Under the pieces are notes generated by a model. It was not told where the DNA came from. It worked only from the letters and a program-made list of their open reading frames with translations, and made no database searches. 64,000 nt of DNA. It comes from Pelotomaculum_B sp964543575 (GTDB lineage: Bacteria; Bacillota; Desulfotomaculia; Desulfotomaculales; Pelotomaculaceae). Positions 43,782-52,321 of this stretch are shown one piece after another (position 1 is the stretch's first letter; every line of letters starts with the position of its first letter). The stretch is from NCBI GenBank assembly GCA_964543575.1, contig CAZIYV010000001.1, positions 1-64,000 on the forward strand, in the 5' to 3' direction. The translations under genes and the position numbers were made by a program.

Positions 43782-44768
43782 ATGGATCAAAAAAATTATG
43801 ATGTCATTTTGGACAAACTACCCGAAGCTGAATCAAGGCCGGAGGTCTTGTTCCGGCAGGCGGGTGACGGATTTTTACAAGTGGAATACGGCGCCGTACC
43901 GCGCTTTAACCTGGTTGACTCTTTCCGGGTGTTAACTGTCAACGGAGCGGTGAAGGCAAAAAACATTAAGGGACTTTATGAGACTGTGCCTGGGATTAGA
44001 ACAAATATGTTTCACTTTGACCCCGAAGTACTTCCTGTTAAAAAACTGATAGATGAGATTGAGGAAGAAGAAAACAAGTTAGAAAACGTTGAAGACATAG
44101 TATTTGAATCACGCCTGATTTCCCTGCCAATAGCTTTTGAAGATTCCGAGACTAAAAAAGCGGTCGCAAAATATGTTAAAGAGGTAAGGCCGGGCGCTCC
44201 TAACGTTATTGACGATTACAACATTGAGTATATGGCCATGTGCAACGGTTGTTCAGTGCAGGAAATTAAAGATATGGTTTGTGCGACAGAATGGTACAAC
44301 AGCGGCAACGGCTTCTGGCCAGGCGGCGGTTTCTTCTGGCCGCTGGATCCCAGCAACGCTATAGTTGTTCCCAAATACAACCCGCCCAGGACCTGGACCC
44401 CCGAGGGAACGGTTGGCATCGGCGGACCCTGCCTGTATGTGTATCCCACTCCCACCGGCGGCGGCTACCAGCTTTTTGGCCGGACCATTCCTATCTTCCA
44501 GTTTGCCCAGAAGCACCCTCTCTTCAAAGATGGCCCGACTTTCTTCAAGGCCGGTGACAGGTTGAAATTCCACGAGGTCACCGAGGATGAAATCCTTTAC
44601 ATTTATAAGCATGTCCACGAGGATACCGACTACGTATATGATATCAAAAATGATATGTTTAAGGTAAAAGACTGGCTTGAGTTTTACAATTCGCCTAAAA
44701 CCCAAAAAGGGGTTAAAGAGCTTCTGGCCAGGCAGGAGGCCGGTACAAAAGCCGCGCCGAGCGTTTAG
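43782..44768 (+). CDS. Urea-carboxylase-type carboxyltransferase subunit (C/D half, KipI-related)
   Basis: 328 aa, much longer than KipI/PxpB (about 220-240 aa). The C-terminal half carries NIEYMAMCNGCSVQEIKDMV, PLDPSNAIVVPKYNPPRTWTPEG and GIGGPCLYVYP, then GGYQLFGRTIPIFQ. This pattern is that of the carboxyltransferase C/D domain of urea carboxylase rather than of oxoprolinase subunit B. A WPGGGFFWP insertion replaces the urea carboxylase LGLGDVYLGAP stretch. It should pair with the 44798 protein and accept CO2 from the biotin carrier encoded at 46597. Confidence 0.82.
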   Translation: MDQKNYDVILDKLPEAESRPEVLFRQAGDGFLQVEYGAVPRFNLVDSFRVLTVNGAVKAKNIKGLYETVPGIRTNMFHFDPEVLPVKKLIDEIEEEENKLENVEDIVFESRLISLPIAFEDSETKKAVAKYVKEVRPGAPNVIDDYNIEYMAMCNGCSVQEIKDMVCATEWYNSGNGFWPGGGFFWPLDPSNAIVVPKYNPPRTWTPEGTVGIGGPCLYVYPTPTGGGYQLFGRTIPIFQFAQKHPLFKDGPTFFKAGDRLKFHEVTEDEILYIYKHVHEDTDYVYDIKNDMFKVKDWLEFYNSPKTQKGVKELLARQEAGTKAAPSV

Positions 44769-44797
44769 TCCAATATTAACATAAGGAGGGAAAATGC

Positions 44798-45781
44798 ATG
44801 CTGAAAATAATCAACGGAGGAATTGAAACTGTCGTTGAGGACTGGCCGGGCAGGATAGGCTACCTGGATAACGGAATGTCCTCTTCCGGCGCCTTTGATA
44901 ATGTTGCCCTGGGTCTTGCCAATGTTCTGGTGGGCAACCAACCCGGTGAAGCAGGTATAGAGATTGCGGGCGGGTATTTCCAGGCTGAATTTGAAGCAGA
45001 TGCTGTTATCGGTATCACAGGCACTGATATGAAGCCCACCTTGAATAATGAGCCTATTCCCCTTTGGGAGTCAATCAAGGTTAACAAGGGTGATGTTATA
45101 AAATTTTCTCACTTTGCTGAGTTTGGCTTCAGAACATATATCGGCGTGGCGGGTGGCATAGATGTTCCGCCGGTGCTGGGGAGCAAGTCAACCTGCTTGT
45201 TTGGGAGTTACGGCGGTTATGAAGGCAGAAAGCTGCAAAAAGACGATGTTTTAAAATTTGGCAAGCCTGCAAAGGACTTAGACAGCCTCAAGGGGAGAAA
45301 AATTAAAGAGGAAGCCATCCCGAAGTATTCCAGGGAGTGGGTTTTAAGGGCCATGCCCGGTCCCAATACGTCCCCGGACTACCTGACCAAAGAAGGAATG
45401 GACTACTTATTTGCTAATTCACACAAGGTAACGCTCAACTCCAACCGCTCCGCGGTAAGGCTCGCCGAGGCCAGTGAACTATCGTTTGCCAGGCCCGACG
45501 GTGGAGCGGCAGGCAGCCACCCGTCAAACGTTCTCGACCACGCCTACGCTATTCGCGGCTCGTTAAATATCTGCGGCAACACACCGATCCTTCTTATCGC
45601 CGACGGGCCGACTCTGGGCGGCTATATGAACGCAATACACGTAATTAACGCTGATTTGTGGAAAATTGGCCAGGGCACACCCGGCAGGGATTTCATTAAA
45701 TTCGAGTACTGCACTCAGGAAGAAGCTGTAGAGGCACGCAAACAACAGAGGGAATGGCTGAGTGAAAAGTCTTTAGCTTAA
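44798..45781 (+). CDS. Biotin-dependent carboxyltransferase subunit (A/B half, KipA/PxpC family)
   Basis: 327 aa, preceded by AAGGAGGG. N-terminal IINGGIETVVEDWPGRIGYLDNGMSSSGAFD, central GIAGG-type VAGGIDVPPVLGSKSTCLFGSYGGYEGRKLQ, and late SHPSNVLDHAYAIRGSLN and ADGPTLGGY. This is the usual KipA/urea carboxylase A/B plan. Forms the carboxyltransferase with the preceding gene. Confidence 0.88.
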   Translation: MLKIINGGIETVVEDWPGRIGYLDNGMSSSGAFDNVALGLANVLVGNQPGEAGIEIAGGYFQAEFEADAVIGITGTDMKPTLNNEPIPLWESIKVNKGDVIKFSHFAEFGFRTYIGVAGGIDVPPVLGSKSTCLFGSYGGYEGRKLQKDDVLKFGKPAKDLDSLKGRKIKEEAIPKYSREWVLRAMPGPNTSPDYLTKEGMDYLFANSHKVTLNSNRSAVRLAEASELSFARPDGGAAGSHPSNVLDHAYAIRGSLNICGNTPILLIADGPTLGGYMNAIHVINADLWKIGQGTPGRDFIKFEYCTQEEAVEARKQQREWLSEKSLA

Positions 45782-45817
45782 AAACACCAGCTCAGGTGAA
45801 AAAGGGGTGATAATTTA

Positions 45818-46567
45818 ATGGACCTCAACGTTGATATGGGTGAAAGCTTTGGCAGGTACAAACTGGGTAATGATGAAGAGGTTATGAAATATATTACCTC
45901 GGCTAATGTCGCCTGTGGTTTTCATGCCAGTGACCCTCTGGTGATGTTTGAGACAGTCCGGTTGGCCAGGAAGTACGGGGTTGCCGTCGGAGCGCATACC
46001 GGCCTGGAAGACAAAAGAGGTTTTGGCAGAAGGCGCATGGACATTACTCCGGAGGAGTTGAAAAGCGATACCCTCTACCAGTTGGGAGCGCTGGACGCGT
46101 TTTTAAAAATTAACGGCATGAAAATGCAGCATGTTAAACCGCATGGAATACTATACCGGATGGTCTCGGATGAAGAGAAATACGCCGAGGCTTACCTCGA
46201 TGCCATTAAGCTGTTGGACCCCGAATTATTCATAATGATTCCCAGGGGAACCCTGATCTGGCAGCGTGGTACCAATATGGGCCTGAAAATGGCTGCCGAG
46301 ATATTGATCGATCTCAGCTACGACGACGATGGCAACTGGGTCCTGGAGCGTACCAAGAAAGCCCGCTCTCCGGAGGAAGTAACCCAGAGAGCAGTGCTGG
46401 TCGCGGTAGATAAAAAAATCAACACAATTAGCGGCAAGTTGATCGACGCCGAAGCGGATACAGTTTGCTGTCATGGCGATTCGCCCAACGCTGCTGAAGT
46501 GGTAAGAAAAATCAAAGAGGAATATGAGCGGCTTGGGATTCCGCTAAAAAGTCTTGTCAATAATTAG
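45818..46567 (+). CDS. Divergent LamB/YcsF (PxpA-like) protein
   Basis: 249 aa with AAAGGGGTG upstream. The TIM-barrel family start is kept (DLNVDMGESFG, then TSANVACGFHASDP) and so is GFGRRRMDITPEEL. However, the HPSYPD loop of true 5-oxoprolinase subunit A is GAHTGLEDK here, and the FADRAY motif is replaced by LIDLSYDDDG. In PxpABC this subunit binds the lactam. These substitutions argue for a different substrate in this complex. Confidence 0.85.
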   Translation: MDLNVDMGESFGRYKLGNDEEVMKYITSANVACGFHASDPLVMFETVRLARKYGVAVGAHTGLEDKRGFGRRRMDITPEELKSDTLYQLGALDAFLKINGMKMQHVKPHGILYRMVSDEEKYAEAYLDAIKLLDPELFIMIPRGTLIWQRGTNMGLKMAAEILIDLSYDDDGNWVLERTKKARSPEEVTQRAVLVAVDKKINTISGKLIDAEADTVCCHGDSPNAAEVVRKIKEEYERLGIPLKSLVNN

Positions 46568-46596
46568 CAGGCTTTAGCAAAAAAGGAGGAACTGAA

Positions 46597-46815
46597 ATGG
46601 AAATTACAGTAAAAGCGCACATGCCGGGTCTGGTTGCGCGTGTGGTTGTCAACGAAGGGGATAAAGTAACCGCCGGGCAGGAAGTCGCGGTTATTAACTG
46701 TATGAAAACCGAGATTCAGGTTTTTGCTGAAAATGACGGCACAGTTAAAAGCATTCTGGTTAAAGAATGGGATGAGATGGAGATAGGCAGCCCCATGATA
46801 ATTCTTGAAGCATAG
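46597..46815 (+). CDS. Biotin carboxyl carrier protein (stand-alone biotinyl domain)
   Basis: 72 aa, preceded by AAAAGGAGG. A complete biotinyl/lipoyl domain: HMPGLVARVVVNEGDKVTAGQEV, biotinyl lysine in INCMKTEI (Cys replaces the usual Ala before Met-Lys), and the mirrored GTVKSILVKEWDEMEIGSPMIIL half. Carries the carboxyl group between the 46839 carboxylase and the 43782/44798 transferase. Confidence 0.9.
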   Translation: MEITVKAHMPGLVARVVVNEGDKVTAGQEVAVINCMKTEIQVFAENDGTVKSILVKEWDEMEIGSPMIILEA

Positions 46816-46838
46816 GGAAAACGAGGGAAGATGTAACA

Positions 46839-48221
46839 GTGATTAAGAAACTACTTATCGCCAACAGAGGAGAAATTGTAACCAGGGTAATGAAGGCCTG
46901 TCGGGAAATGGGCATCAAGACGGTTGTTGTTTATTCCGACGCCGACAAAAATATGTTTTATCTGAAGCAGGCCGATGAGGCATACAACATCGGACCTGCC
47001 AACCCCATTAAGAGCTACCTCAACATAGAATCAATCATCGACGCTTTAAAAAAATCGGGGGCTGACGCCGTCCATCCGGGATATGGCTTCCTGTCGGAAA
47101 ACGCTTCATTTGCTGAAGCGGTTTCCGCCTGCGGGGCAACCTGGGTGGGCCCGCCTACCAGCGTGCTGAATTCCATCGATTCCAAGTGCTTCTGCCGCTC
47201 CATCGCCACGGATGCGGGAGTACCGGTTGTGCCAGGCACCATCAACATAATTAAGACCGTTGATGAGATTTACTGGTTTACCGCTGAACACGGATATCCG
47301 ATCGTCTTAAAATTAGACAAAGGAGGTGGCGGGAAAGGCATCGAGCTGGTCAAGGAGGAAGGACAGGTCAAGGAAGCTTTCGAAAGAATTTCCAGAATCG
47401 GCATGTTAGCTTTTGGCCACCCCGAGTGCTACATTGAAAAAGAGATTATCAATCCCAGGCATATTGAAATCCAGTTTCTGGCTGACGGTTTGGGCGGCTG
47501 TATCTGTCTCGGTGAGAGAGAGTGTTCAATACAGAGGCGTTATCAAAAAATCATAGAAGAATCACCCTCTCCGGTGGTTTCCGGGGAAGACCGGAAAACA
47601 CTCTTTGAACATACCCGCAAACTGGCCCTGGCCATGGGTTATCAGGGAGCAGGCACTATGGAGTATCTCAGGTCTGAAGACGGCAGCTATTATTTTATGG
47701 AAGTAAACGCCAGGCTGCAGGTGGAACATCCGGTCACAGAGTTTCTGACAGGGATCGATATAGTGCAAAAACAGCTGACCATTGCTTCCGGCCAGGGATT
47801 GGAGATAGGGCAAGAGGATGTTGAGATGAAAGGCCATGCCATAGAAGCCAGGGTTTATGCCGAAGATCCCGTTTCATTCTGCCCTTCACCGGGTATCATT
47901 ACGAAACTCGATTTCCCCTTACTGGATGCCAAAACTCTACGGATCGATCACGCAATAGAGGAAGGCGGCACGGTTCCCCCTTACTACGATCCCCTGCTGG
48001 CTAAAGTCATAGCCTGGGGTCCAACACGCCTTGAGGCTATCGATCAGTTGAGAAACGGTTTAACAGATTTTAGAATCGAGGGCATAAAAACTACCATTCC
48101 CGTGAACCTGTTGATTCTCAGCAGTGAAAGATTTGCCAAAGGAGACCTGAATACCGGCTTTATAGAGGCCCTCTTTACTAAAGCAAGAGGGGATGTAAAA
48201 CCATTATGGCCCAATATGTAG
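46839..48221 (+). CDS. Biotin carboxylase subunit (AccC-like)
   Basis: 460 aa from GTG 46839. LLIANRGEIVTRVMKACREMG, VHPGYGFLSENASFAEAV, ATP-grasp loop LDKGGGGKGIELV, RHIEIQFLADG, GERECSIQRRYQKIIEE and YFMEVNARLQVEHPVTEF are all present, so it should be active. ATP- and bicarbonate-dependent carboxylation of the small biotin carrier encoded just upstream. Confidence 0.93.
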   Translation: MIKKLLIANRGEIVTRVMKACREMGIKTVVVYSDADKNMFYLKQADEAYNIGPANPIKSYLNIESIIDALKKSGADAVHPGYGFLSENASFAEAVSACGATWVGPPTSVLNSIDSKCFCRSIATDAGVPVVPGTINIIKTVDEIYWFTAEHGYPIVLKLDKGGGGKGIELVKEEGQVKEAFERISRIGMLAFGHPECYIEKEIINPRHIEIQFLADGLGGCICLGERECSIQRRYQKIIEESPSPVVSGEDRKTLFEHTRKLALAMGYQGAGTMEYLRSEDGSYYFMEVNARLQVEHPVTEFLTGIDIVQKQLTIASGQGLEIGQEDVEMKGHAIEARVYAEDPVSFCPSPGIITKLDFPLLDAKTLRIDHAIEEGGTVPPYYDPLLAKVIAWGPTRLEAIDQLRNGLTDFRIEGIKTTIPVNLLILSSERFAKGDLNTGFIEALFTKARGDVKPLWPNM

Positions 48222-48262
48222 CAATTGTCCGGTTAAATAATTAACTAAAGGAGGTTAGTTTT

Positions 48263-48844
48263 ATGTCTGAAAACAATGTTAAAATAGCAGACGCCGGTGC
48301 GGCTGGCTGGATTGCCTATGCTATAGCCACCTGGATGGCCTGGGCGCTTTTATGCGGGTATGTCAATAATAACGCTCTCATTTATATGGCTGCCATCTCT
48401 TTGGCCTGCACCATACCGTACCTGGGGGCGGCTATCACTCAGCTGAAGCTCGGTAACCTGGCCGGCGGTGTGACCTGGTTGTATTTTGGCTCGTTTTTCG
48501 CTTTTGCCTCAGCCTTTAATTATGCCATAGGTTATTTTGCTGTCATAAACAATTGGGCGCTGGATGCCCGTATCCTTGGTTTTGAGTGGCTTATACTGGG
48601 TATAGTCCTTATACTAACAACACCTATTTTTATGAAGTATGCGCCGTGGACAGCCGCTGTTTCAGTGATTGGCGCCGATGTGGGCATCATCTGCCTGGCC
48701 CTGGTCTACTGGGGATTTCCTCTGGCCGCGATCAGCGGTTGGGGATTCTTTGTGGCAGGTTTGTTCGGCATTGTCATGGCTGCCGGGGGAATCCTTGAGG
48801 GCGCCGGGATGAAGTTTCCTATGGGCAAGCCAATGATTAAATAA
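48263..48844 (+). CDS. SatP-type (GPR1/FUN34/YaaH) permease
   Basis: 193 aa with AAAGGAGG upstream, six membrane helices. YLGAAITQLKLGNLAGGVTWLYFGSFFAF matches the GNT.G...F.SYG.FW helix of the acetate/succinate permease family, although the N-terminal NPAPLG motif is absent. In the operon context it could import a small acid, amide or related substrate, or export the product. AmiS/UreI urea/amide channels have a similar size, but their signature is not seen. Confidence 0.75.
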   Translation: MSENNVKIADAGAAGWIAYAIATWMAWALLCGYVNNNALIYMAAISLACTIPYLGAAITQLKLGNLAGGVTWLYFGSFFAFASAFNYAIGYFAVINNWALDARILGFEWLILGIVLILTTPIFMKYAPWTAAVSVIGADVGIICLALVYWGFPLAAISGWGFFVAGLFGIVMAAGGILEGAGMKFPMGKPMIK

Positions 48845-48865
48845 TAAGATTGACAAAAAAACATT

Positions 48866-48906
48866 AAAATGAGACCTTGCAAAAAAGGTGTGAGGTCTCA
48901 TTTTGT
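48866..48906 (+). terminator. Intrinsic terminator of the carboxylase operon
   Basis: AAAATGAGACCT / AGGTCTCATTTT, a 12-bp perfect stem with a loop of about 15 nt, ending in TTTTGTCT. It lies 22 nt after the permease stop and separates the operon from the regulator gene. Confidence 0.8.
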
Positions 48907-48975
48907 CTAATAATAAGATATTGTATGACACATTTTTTAAAGCTATAAACAACCGAATTTAAGGAGCTGGGTTGC

Positions 48976-50682
48976 TTGCTGTGGCAAAAGATTTTTAATT
49001 TACTGCCGGTCGGCGGCATTGTTTATGATCACAATGATAATATTATAGAAACAAACCAACTGGCCAGTCAGATCATCGACAGTGATAATTCAATAGCGGA
49101 TAAGGTTAAAAACGCCACAGCAGCGATGAAAATTACTTCTGGTGAAAAAACATATGTTGTGGAGCGTTTTGATATCGCAGCCAAACCAGCCAAATCGGTT
49201 GTGTTTCTGGTTGATATTACAGGCTGGGATTTTTATTGGGAAGAACTGAACGAGCAAAAAGAGTTGATTAAAGAACTCGAAGACACTTTTAATTCCTCAT
49301 ATGATGAAATATATGTGATTGACGGAAACGGTGTCACCAAGCGAATAAATACAGCAGGGGAAACTAACTACGGGGTCCCGGTTGAGAACCTGCTTGGGAA
49401 AAACATTGCTGATTTGGAAAAGGAAGGTTACTACAACCCCTCTGTTTCAAGGCTGGTTTTCCAGGAAAAGAAACGGGTAACCATTAACCAGAAAACCATC
49501 TGCGGCAAACAGTTGATTGCCACAGGGAATCCTATTTTTAATGAGGATGGCGAGATCATCCGGATAGTAGTCAACTCTAGGGATATTTCCGAACTGCTGA
49601 ACCTCCGCAAACAGCTGGAGGACACTGAGCAGCTGGTTAAAAGCTACCGGCGGCAGCTGTTAAAACTGAGCGAGGAAAAAAGCAGGAGTGCTGAATTGAT
49701 AGCTCAAAGCCCGCAGATGAAACGCGTGCTGGAAATGGTGGACAAGGTGGCGCAGGTGGATTCCACTGTGCTGATTATGGGTGAGTCCGGTGTCGGAAAA
49801 GGTGTGGTGGCACTGCGCCTGCATAAGTTAAGCAAACGATCGGAAGGTCCGTATATAACCATTAACTGCGGGGCAATACCTGAACACTTACTGGAATCAG
49901 AGTTATTTGGCTGCGAGGGCGAGGCTGTTGCCGGGGCGTCCAAAGAAGGAAAAAAAGGATTTCTGGAACTGGCCAGCGGCGGTACGGTTTTCCTGGACGA
50001 AATAACAGAGCTTCCTTTAAGCCTCCAGGTGAAACTTTTGAAGGTGATCCAGGATAAAAATCTGAGCCGTGTTGGTGGAAGTAAGTGCGTTGATGTTGAC
50101 ATACGTTTTGTAGCCGCCACGAACAGGGATGTTCAGCGGATGGTGGCGGATGGACTTTTCAGGGAAGATCTGTACTACAGGCTGAATGTCATTCCTATTA
50201 TTATTCCGCCCCTGCGTTACAGGCAGGAGGATATTTCTGTCCTGATAGAATACTTTTTAGACAAACTGAACGCGAAATATGATAAAAACAAAAGATTTAC
50301 CAGTGAAGCCATAGATATTTTAAGTAGCTACAACTGGCCCGGCAACGTCAGGGAACTGGAAAACCTGGTGGAAAGGCTGCTGGTTACTAAAGAAGGTGCA
50401 GAGATCGCGATTGGCCATCTGCCGGAATACATCTTTGAAGGGAAAAGCAGGTTTCCCAACCGGGTTTATGTGCTTGACATCTGCCCGATGAAAGAGGCTG
50501 TGGAAGAACTTGAAAAGCAGTTGGTTACTATCGCTTACAACCGGCTGAAAAACACCTATAAAGTTGCGGAAGCACTGGACATAAACCAGTCAACAGTGGT
50601 GCGTAAAATTCAAAAATATCAACTGCTGTCGTCTCCCGGCCGCAGTAAAGGCGCCAAACGGTTAAAAAACAAGAAAGATTAG
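48976..50682 (+). CDS. PAS/AAA+ enhancer-binding-type regulator with degenerate GAFTGA loop
   Basis: 568 aa from TTG 48976 with AAGGAGCTGG upstream. PAS-like residues 1-85 and a second PAS (about 98-212: YVIDGNGVTKRINTAGE), a coiled-coil, an AAA+ domain (about 233-470) with Walker A GESGVGKG and FLDEITELPLSLQVKLL, and a C-terminal Fis/TyrR-type HTH (LNINQ-like ALDINQSTVVRKIQKY). The sigma-54 contact loop GAFTGA is EAVAGA (residues 316-321). Since the F and T of GAFTGA are needed for sigma-54 contact in known members, it may act TyrR-like with sigma-A. It probably senses the substrate of the upstream operon. Confidence 0.88.
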   Translation: MLWQKIFNLLPVGGIVYDHNDNIIETNQLASQIIDSDNSIADKVKNATAAMKITSGEKTYVVERFDIAAKPAKSVVFLVDITGWDFYWEELNEQKELIKELEDTFNSSYDEIYVIDGNGVTKRINTAGETNYGVPVENLLGKNIADLEKEGYYNPSVSRLVFQEKKRVTINQKTICGKQLIATGNPIFNEDGEIIRIVVNSRDISELLNLRKQLEDTEQLVKSYRRQLLKLSEEKSRSAELIAQSPQMKRVLEMVDKVAQVDSTVLIMGESGVGKGVVALRLHKLSKRSEGPYITINCGAIPEHLLESELFGCEGEAVAGASKEGKKGFLELASGGTVFLDEITELPLSLQVKLLKVIQDKNLSRVGGSKCVDVDIRFVAATNRDVQRMVADGLFREDLYYRLNVIPIIIPPLRYRQEDISVLIEYFLDKLNAKYDKNKRFTSEAIDILSSYNWPGNVRELENLVERLLVTKEGAEIAIGHLPEYIFEGKSRFPNRVYVLDICPMKEAVEELEKQLVTIAYNRLKNTYKVAEALDINQSTVVRKIQKYQLLSSPGRSKGAKRLKNKKD

Positions 50683-50688
50683 AAATAA

Positions 50689-51453
50689 TCAAGGGACTTG
50701 CTTTGCTGCCCCGCAGACAGGACATTTCTGAAGACCAAGCGGAACTTCCAACCCGCAGTTTTCCATCAATTCCACATTAGTTAAAACCTCTGCTGTAGGA
50801 CCATCAGACGCTACCTTTCCATCTTTTAATACTATAGTTCTTGCACAAAGCTCCGTCACCATGTCCAGATCATGTGAAGCGATGATTTTTGTATGTGAAA
50901 AGCTCTTAAGCAGGCTTATCAGCCGTCGTCTGGATTTAGGGTCAAGACCCGATGATGGTTCATCCATGGCCAGAATGTCAGGAATCATGGAAAGAACGGT
51001 GGCGATGGACGCGGCGCGCTTTTCACCTCCCGATAGTTTGTACGGAGCACGGTCTTTCAAGTGGGCAATACCAACCTTTTCAATTGATTGGAGCACTCTT
51101 TTCTCCACTTCCTGCTCGCTAAGGTTATAGTTGCGCGGGCCGAAAGCAACATCATCATATACCGTGTTCATAAAAAGCTGGTCGTCCGGGTCCTGGAATA
51201 CCATCCCTACCCTTTGCCTGATCAGCGGCAGGGTTTTCTTCACCACCGGCATCTCTCCCACGTGGACTTCCCCTTTAGAGGGGAAAAGCACACCGACAAG
51301 CAGCATCAGCAGGGTGGACTTGCCGGCGCCGTTTGCCCCAACTATGCCTACACTTTCCCCGTGGTAAATTCGAAAGGATACGCCATTTAACGCTTCCTGT
51401 CCATCCGGATAAATATAATGCAAATCTTTCACTTCAGTAATATGATGACTCAT
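50689..51453 (-). CDS. cbiO: Cobalt ECF/CbiO-type ABC ATPase
   Basis: 254 aa. Walker A GANGAGKST, MVFQDPDDQLFMNTVYDDVAFGP, signature LSGGEKRAASIATVL and Walker B ILAMDEPSSGLDP are typical of energy-coupling CbiO. The C-terminus carries an extra KCPVCGAA CxxC segment. It overlaps the cbiQ stop by 4 nt. Its 3' end converges with the regulator gene, with only 6 nt between. Confidence 0.93.
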   Translation of the reverse strand: MSHHITEVKDLHYIYPDGQEALNGVSFRIYHGESVGIVGANGAGKSTLLMLLVGVLFPSKGEVHVGEMPVVKKTLPLIRQRVGMVFQDPDDQLFMNTVYDDVAFGPRNYNLSEQEVEKRVLQSIEKVGIAHLKDRAPYKLSGGEKRAASIATVLSMIPDILAMDEPSSGLDPKSRRRLISLLKSFSHTKIIASHDLDMVTELCARTIVLKDGKVASDGPTAEVLTNVELMENCGLEVPLGLQKCPVCGAAKQVP

Positions 51454-52274
51454 TTGACCACTCCTGTTACCAGTGTACCCATCAGCTCCGGGATGTCGAA
51501 AAGGCGCGCCGCGGCAAAGAAGAACGTCCAGCCAATGAGATACATTATATCTGTTATGGTTATTCTCTGGGCGCTTCCAGTCTTGTATTCTCCTATAAAC
51601 CCTCTTAAAACCATAGCCTGATATATATTTTGAGCCCTTTCAAAAGTTCTGATGAGCAGGTTGCCGGCCAGCGAGCCCCAGGCATCAGGCTTTACACCTT
51701 TATGCAAAGGCGCGCGCATATGATAAGCCCGCAATACCCTGGCAACTTCGGCCATCAGTACCGAAATATAGCGGTAAGTTAGTACAAGCTGGAGCACAAA
51801 TACACGGGGGACATGGAGCAGGCGGAGCGCGGACGATATCCTGCCCATACCGGTTGTGGCAATGACGGTGAGGGCTGACAGGACGGTCAGGATGCTTTTA
51901 ATGATAATAGAAAAGAAGGAAACCCAGCCTCCTGTAAGCACGAACCAATCGGTTGAAAAAACGATCCTGTGATCAAAAAAAGGATTGAAAGCGCCAATGC
52001 CTACAGCGAAAGGGGCAACCAGCAGCATTCGCTTGAGGATGGGTAATAGTGGTATCTCCGCCAGCGCTATGATAACCACGGGGTAAAAGACAAGCGGCAG
52101 AAGCCCGCTTATCTCATATTTGTCAAAAGAAACTACCACTATTAGGTAAATCATAGTGGTAAGAAGCTTGGCTACTGGATGTATGTTGTGAATAACTGTT
52201 CGTTTTTCCGCAAGCTCGTCCAGAAAACGGATTTCGTATAATGACTTTATAATGCCTGCCATATTAGTAATCAA
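51450..52274 (-). CDS. cbiQ: Cobalt ECF transporter transmembrane subunit CbiQ
   Basis: 274 aa, five or six membrane helices. VLRAYHMRAPLHKG and MVLRGFIGEYK correspond to the two coupling-helix A-R-x/x-R-G motifs that touch the ATPase. Between cbiMN and cbiO in the standard order. Confidence 0.9.
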   Translation of the reverse strand: MITNMAGIIKSLYEIRFLDELAEKRTVIHNIHPVAKLLTTMIYLIVVVSFDKYEISGLLPLVFYPVVIIALAEIPLLPILKRMLLVAPFAVGIGAFNPFFDHRIVFSTDWFVLTGGWVSFFSIIIKSILTVLSALTVIATTGMGRISSALRLLHVPRVFVLQLVLTYRYISVLMAEVARVLRAYHMRAPLHKGVKPDAWGSLAGNLLIRTFERAQNIYQAMVLRGFIGEYKTGSAQRITITDIMYLIGWTFFFAAARLFDIPELMGTLVTGVVK

Positions 52275-52321
52275 GTCCTGTGCAAAATAATAGCGGGGGG
52301 GTTAGCCCACCCGCGTAATAA

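Noticed and set aside
48263..48844. AmiS/UreI urea-amide channel, suggested by the urea-carboxylase-like neighbours
   Set aside because: Size is similar, but the helix pattern and the GN-AGG-F-SF motif fit the SatP/YaaH family better.
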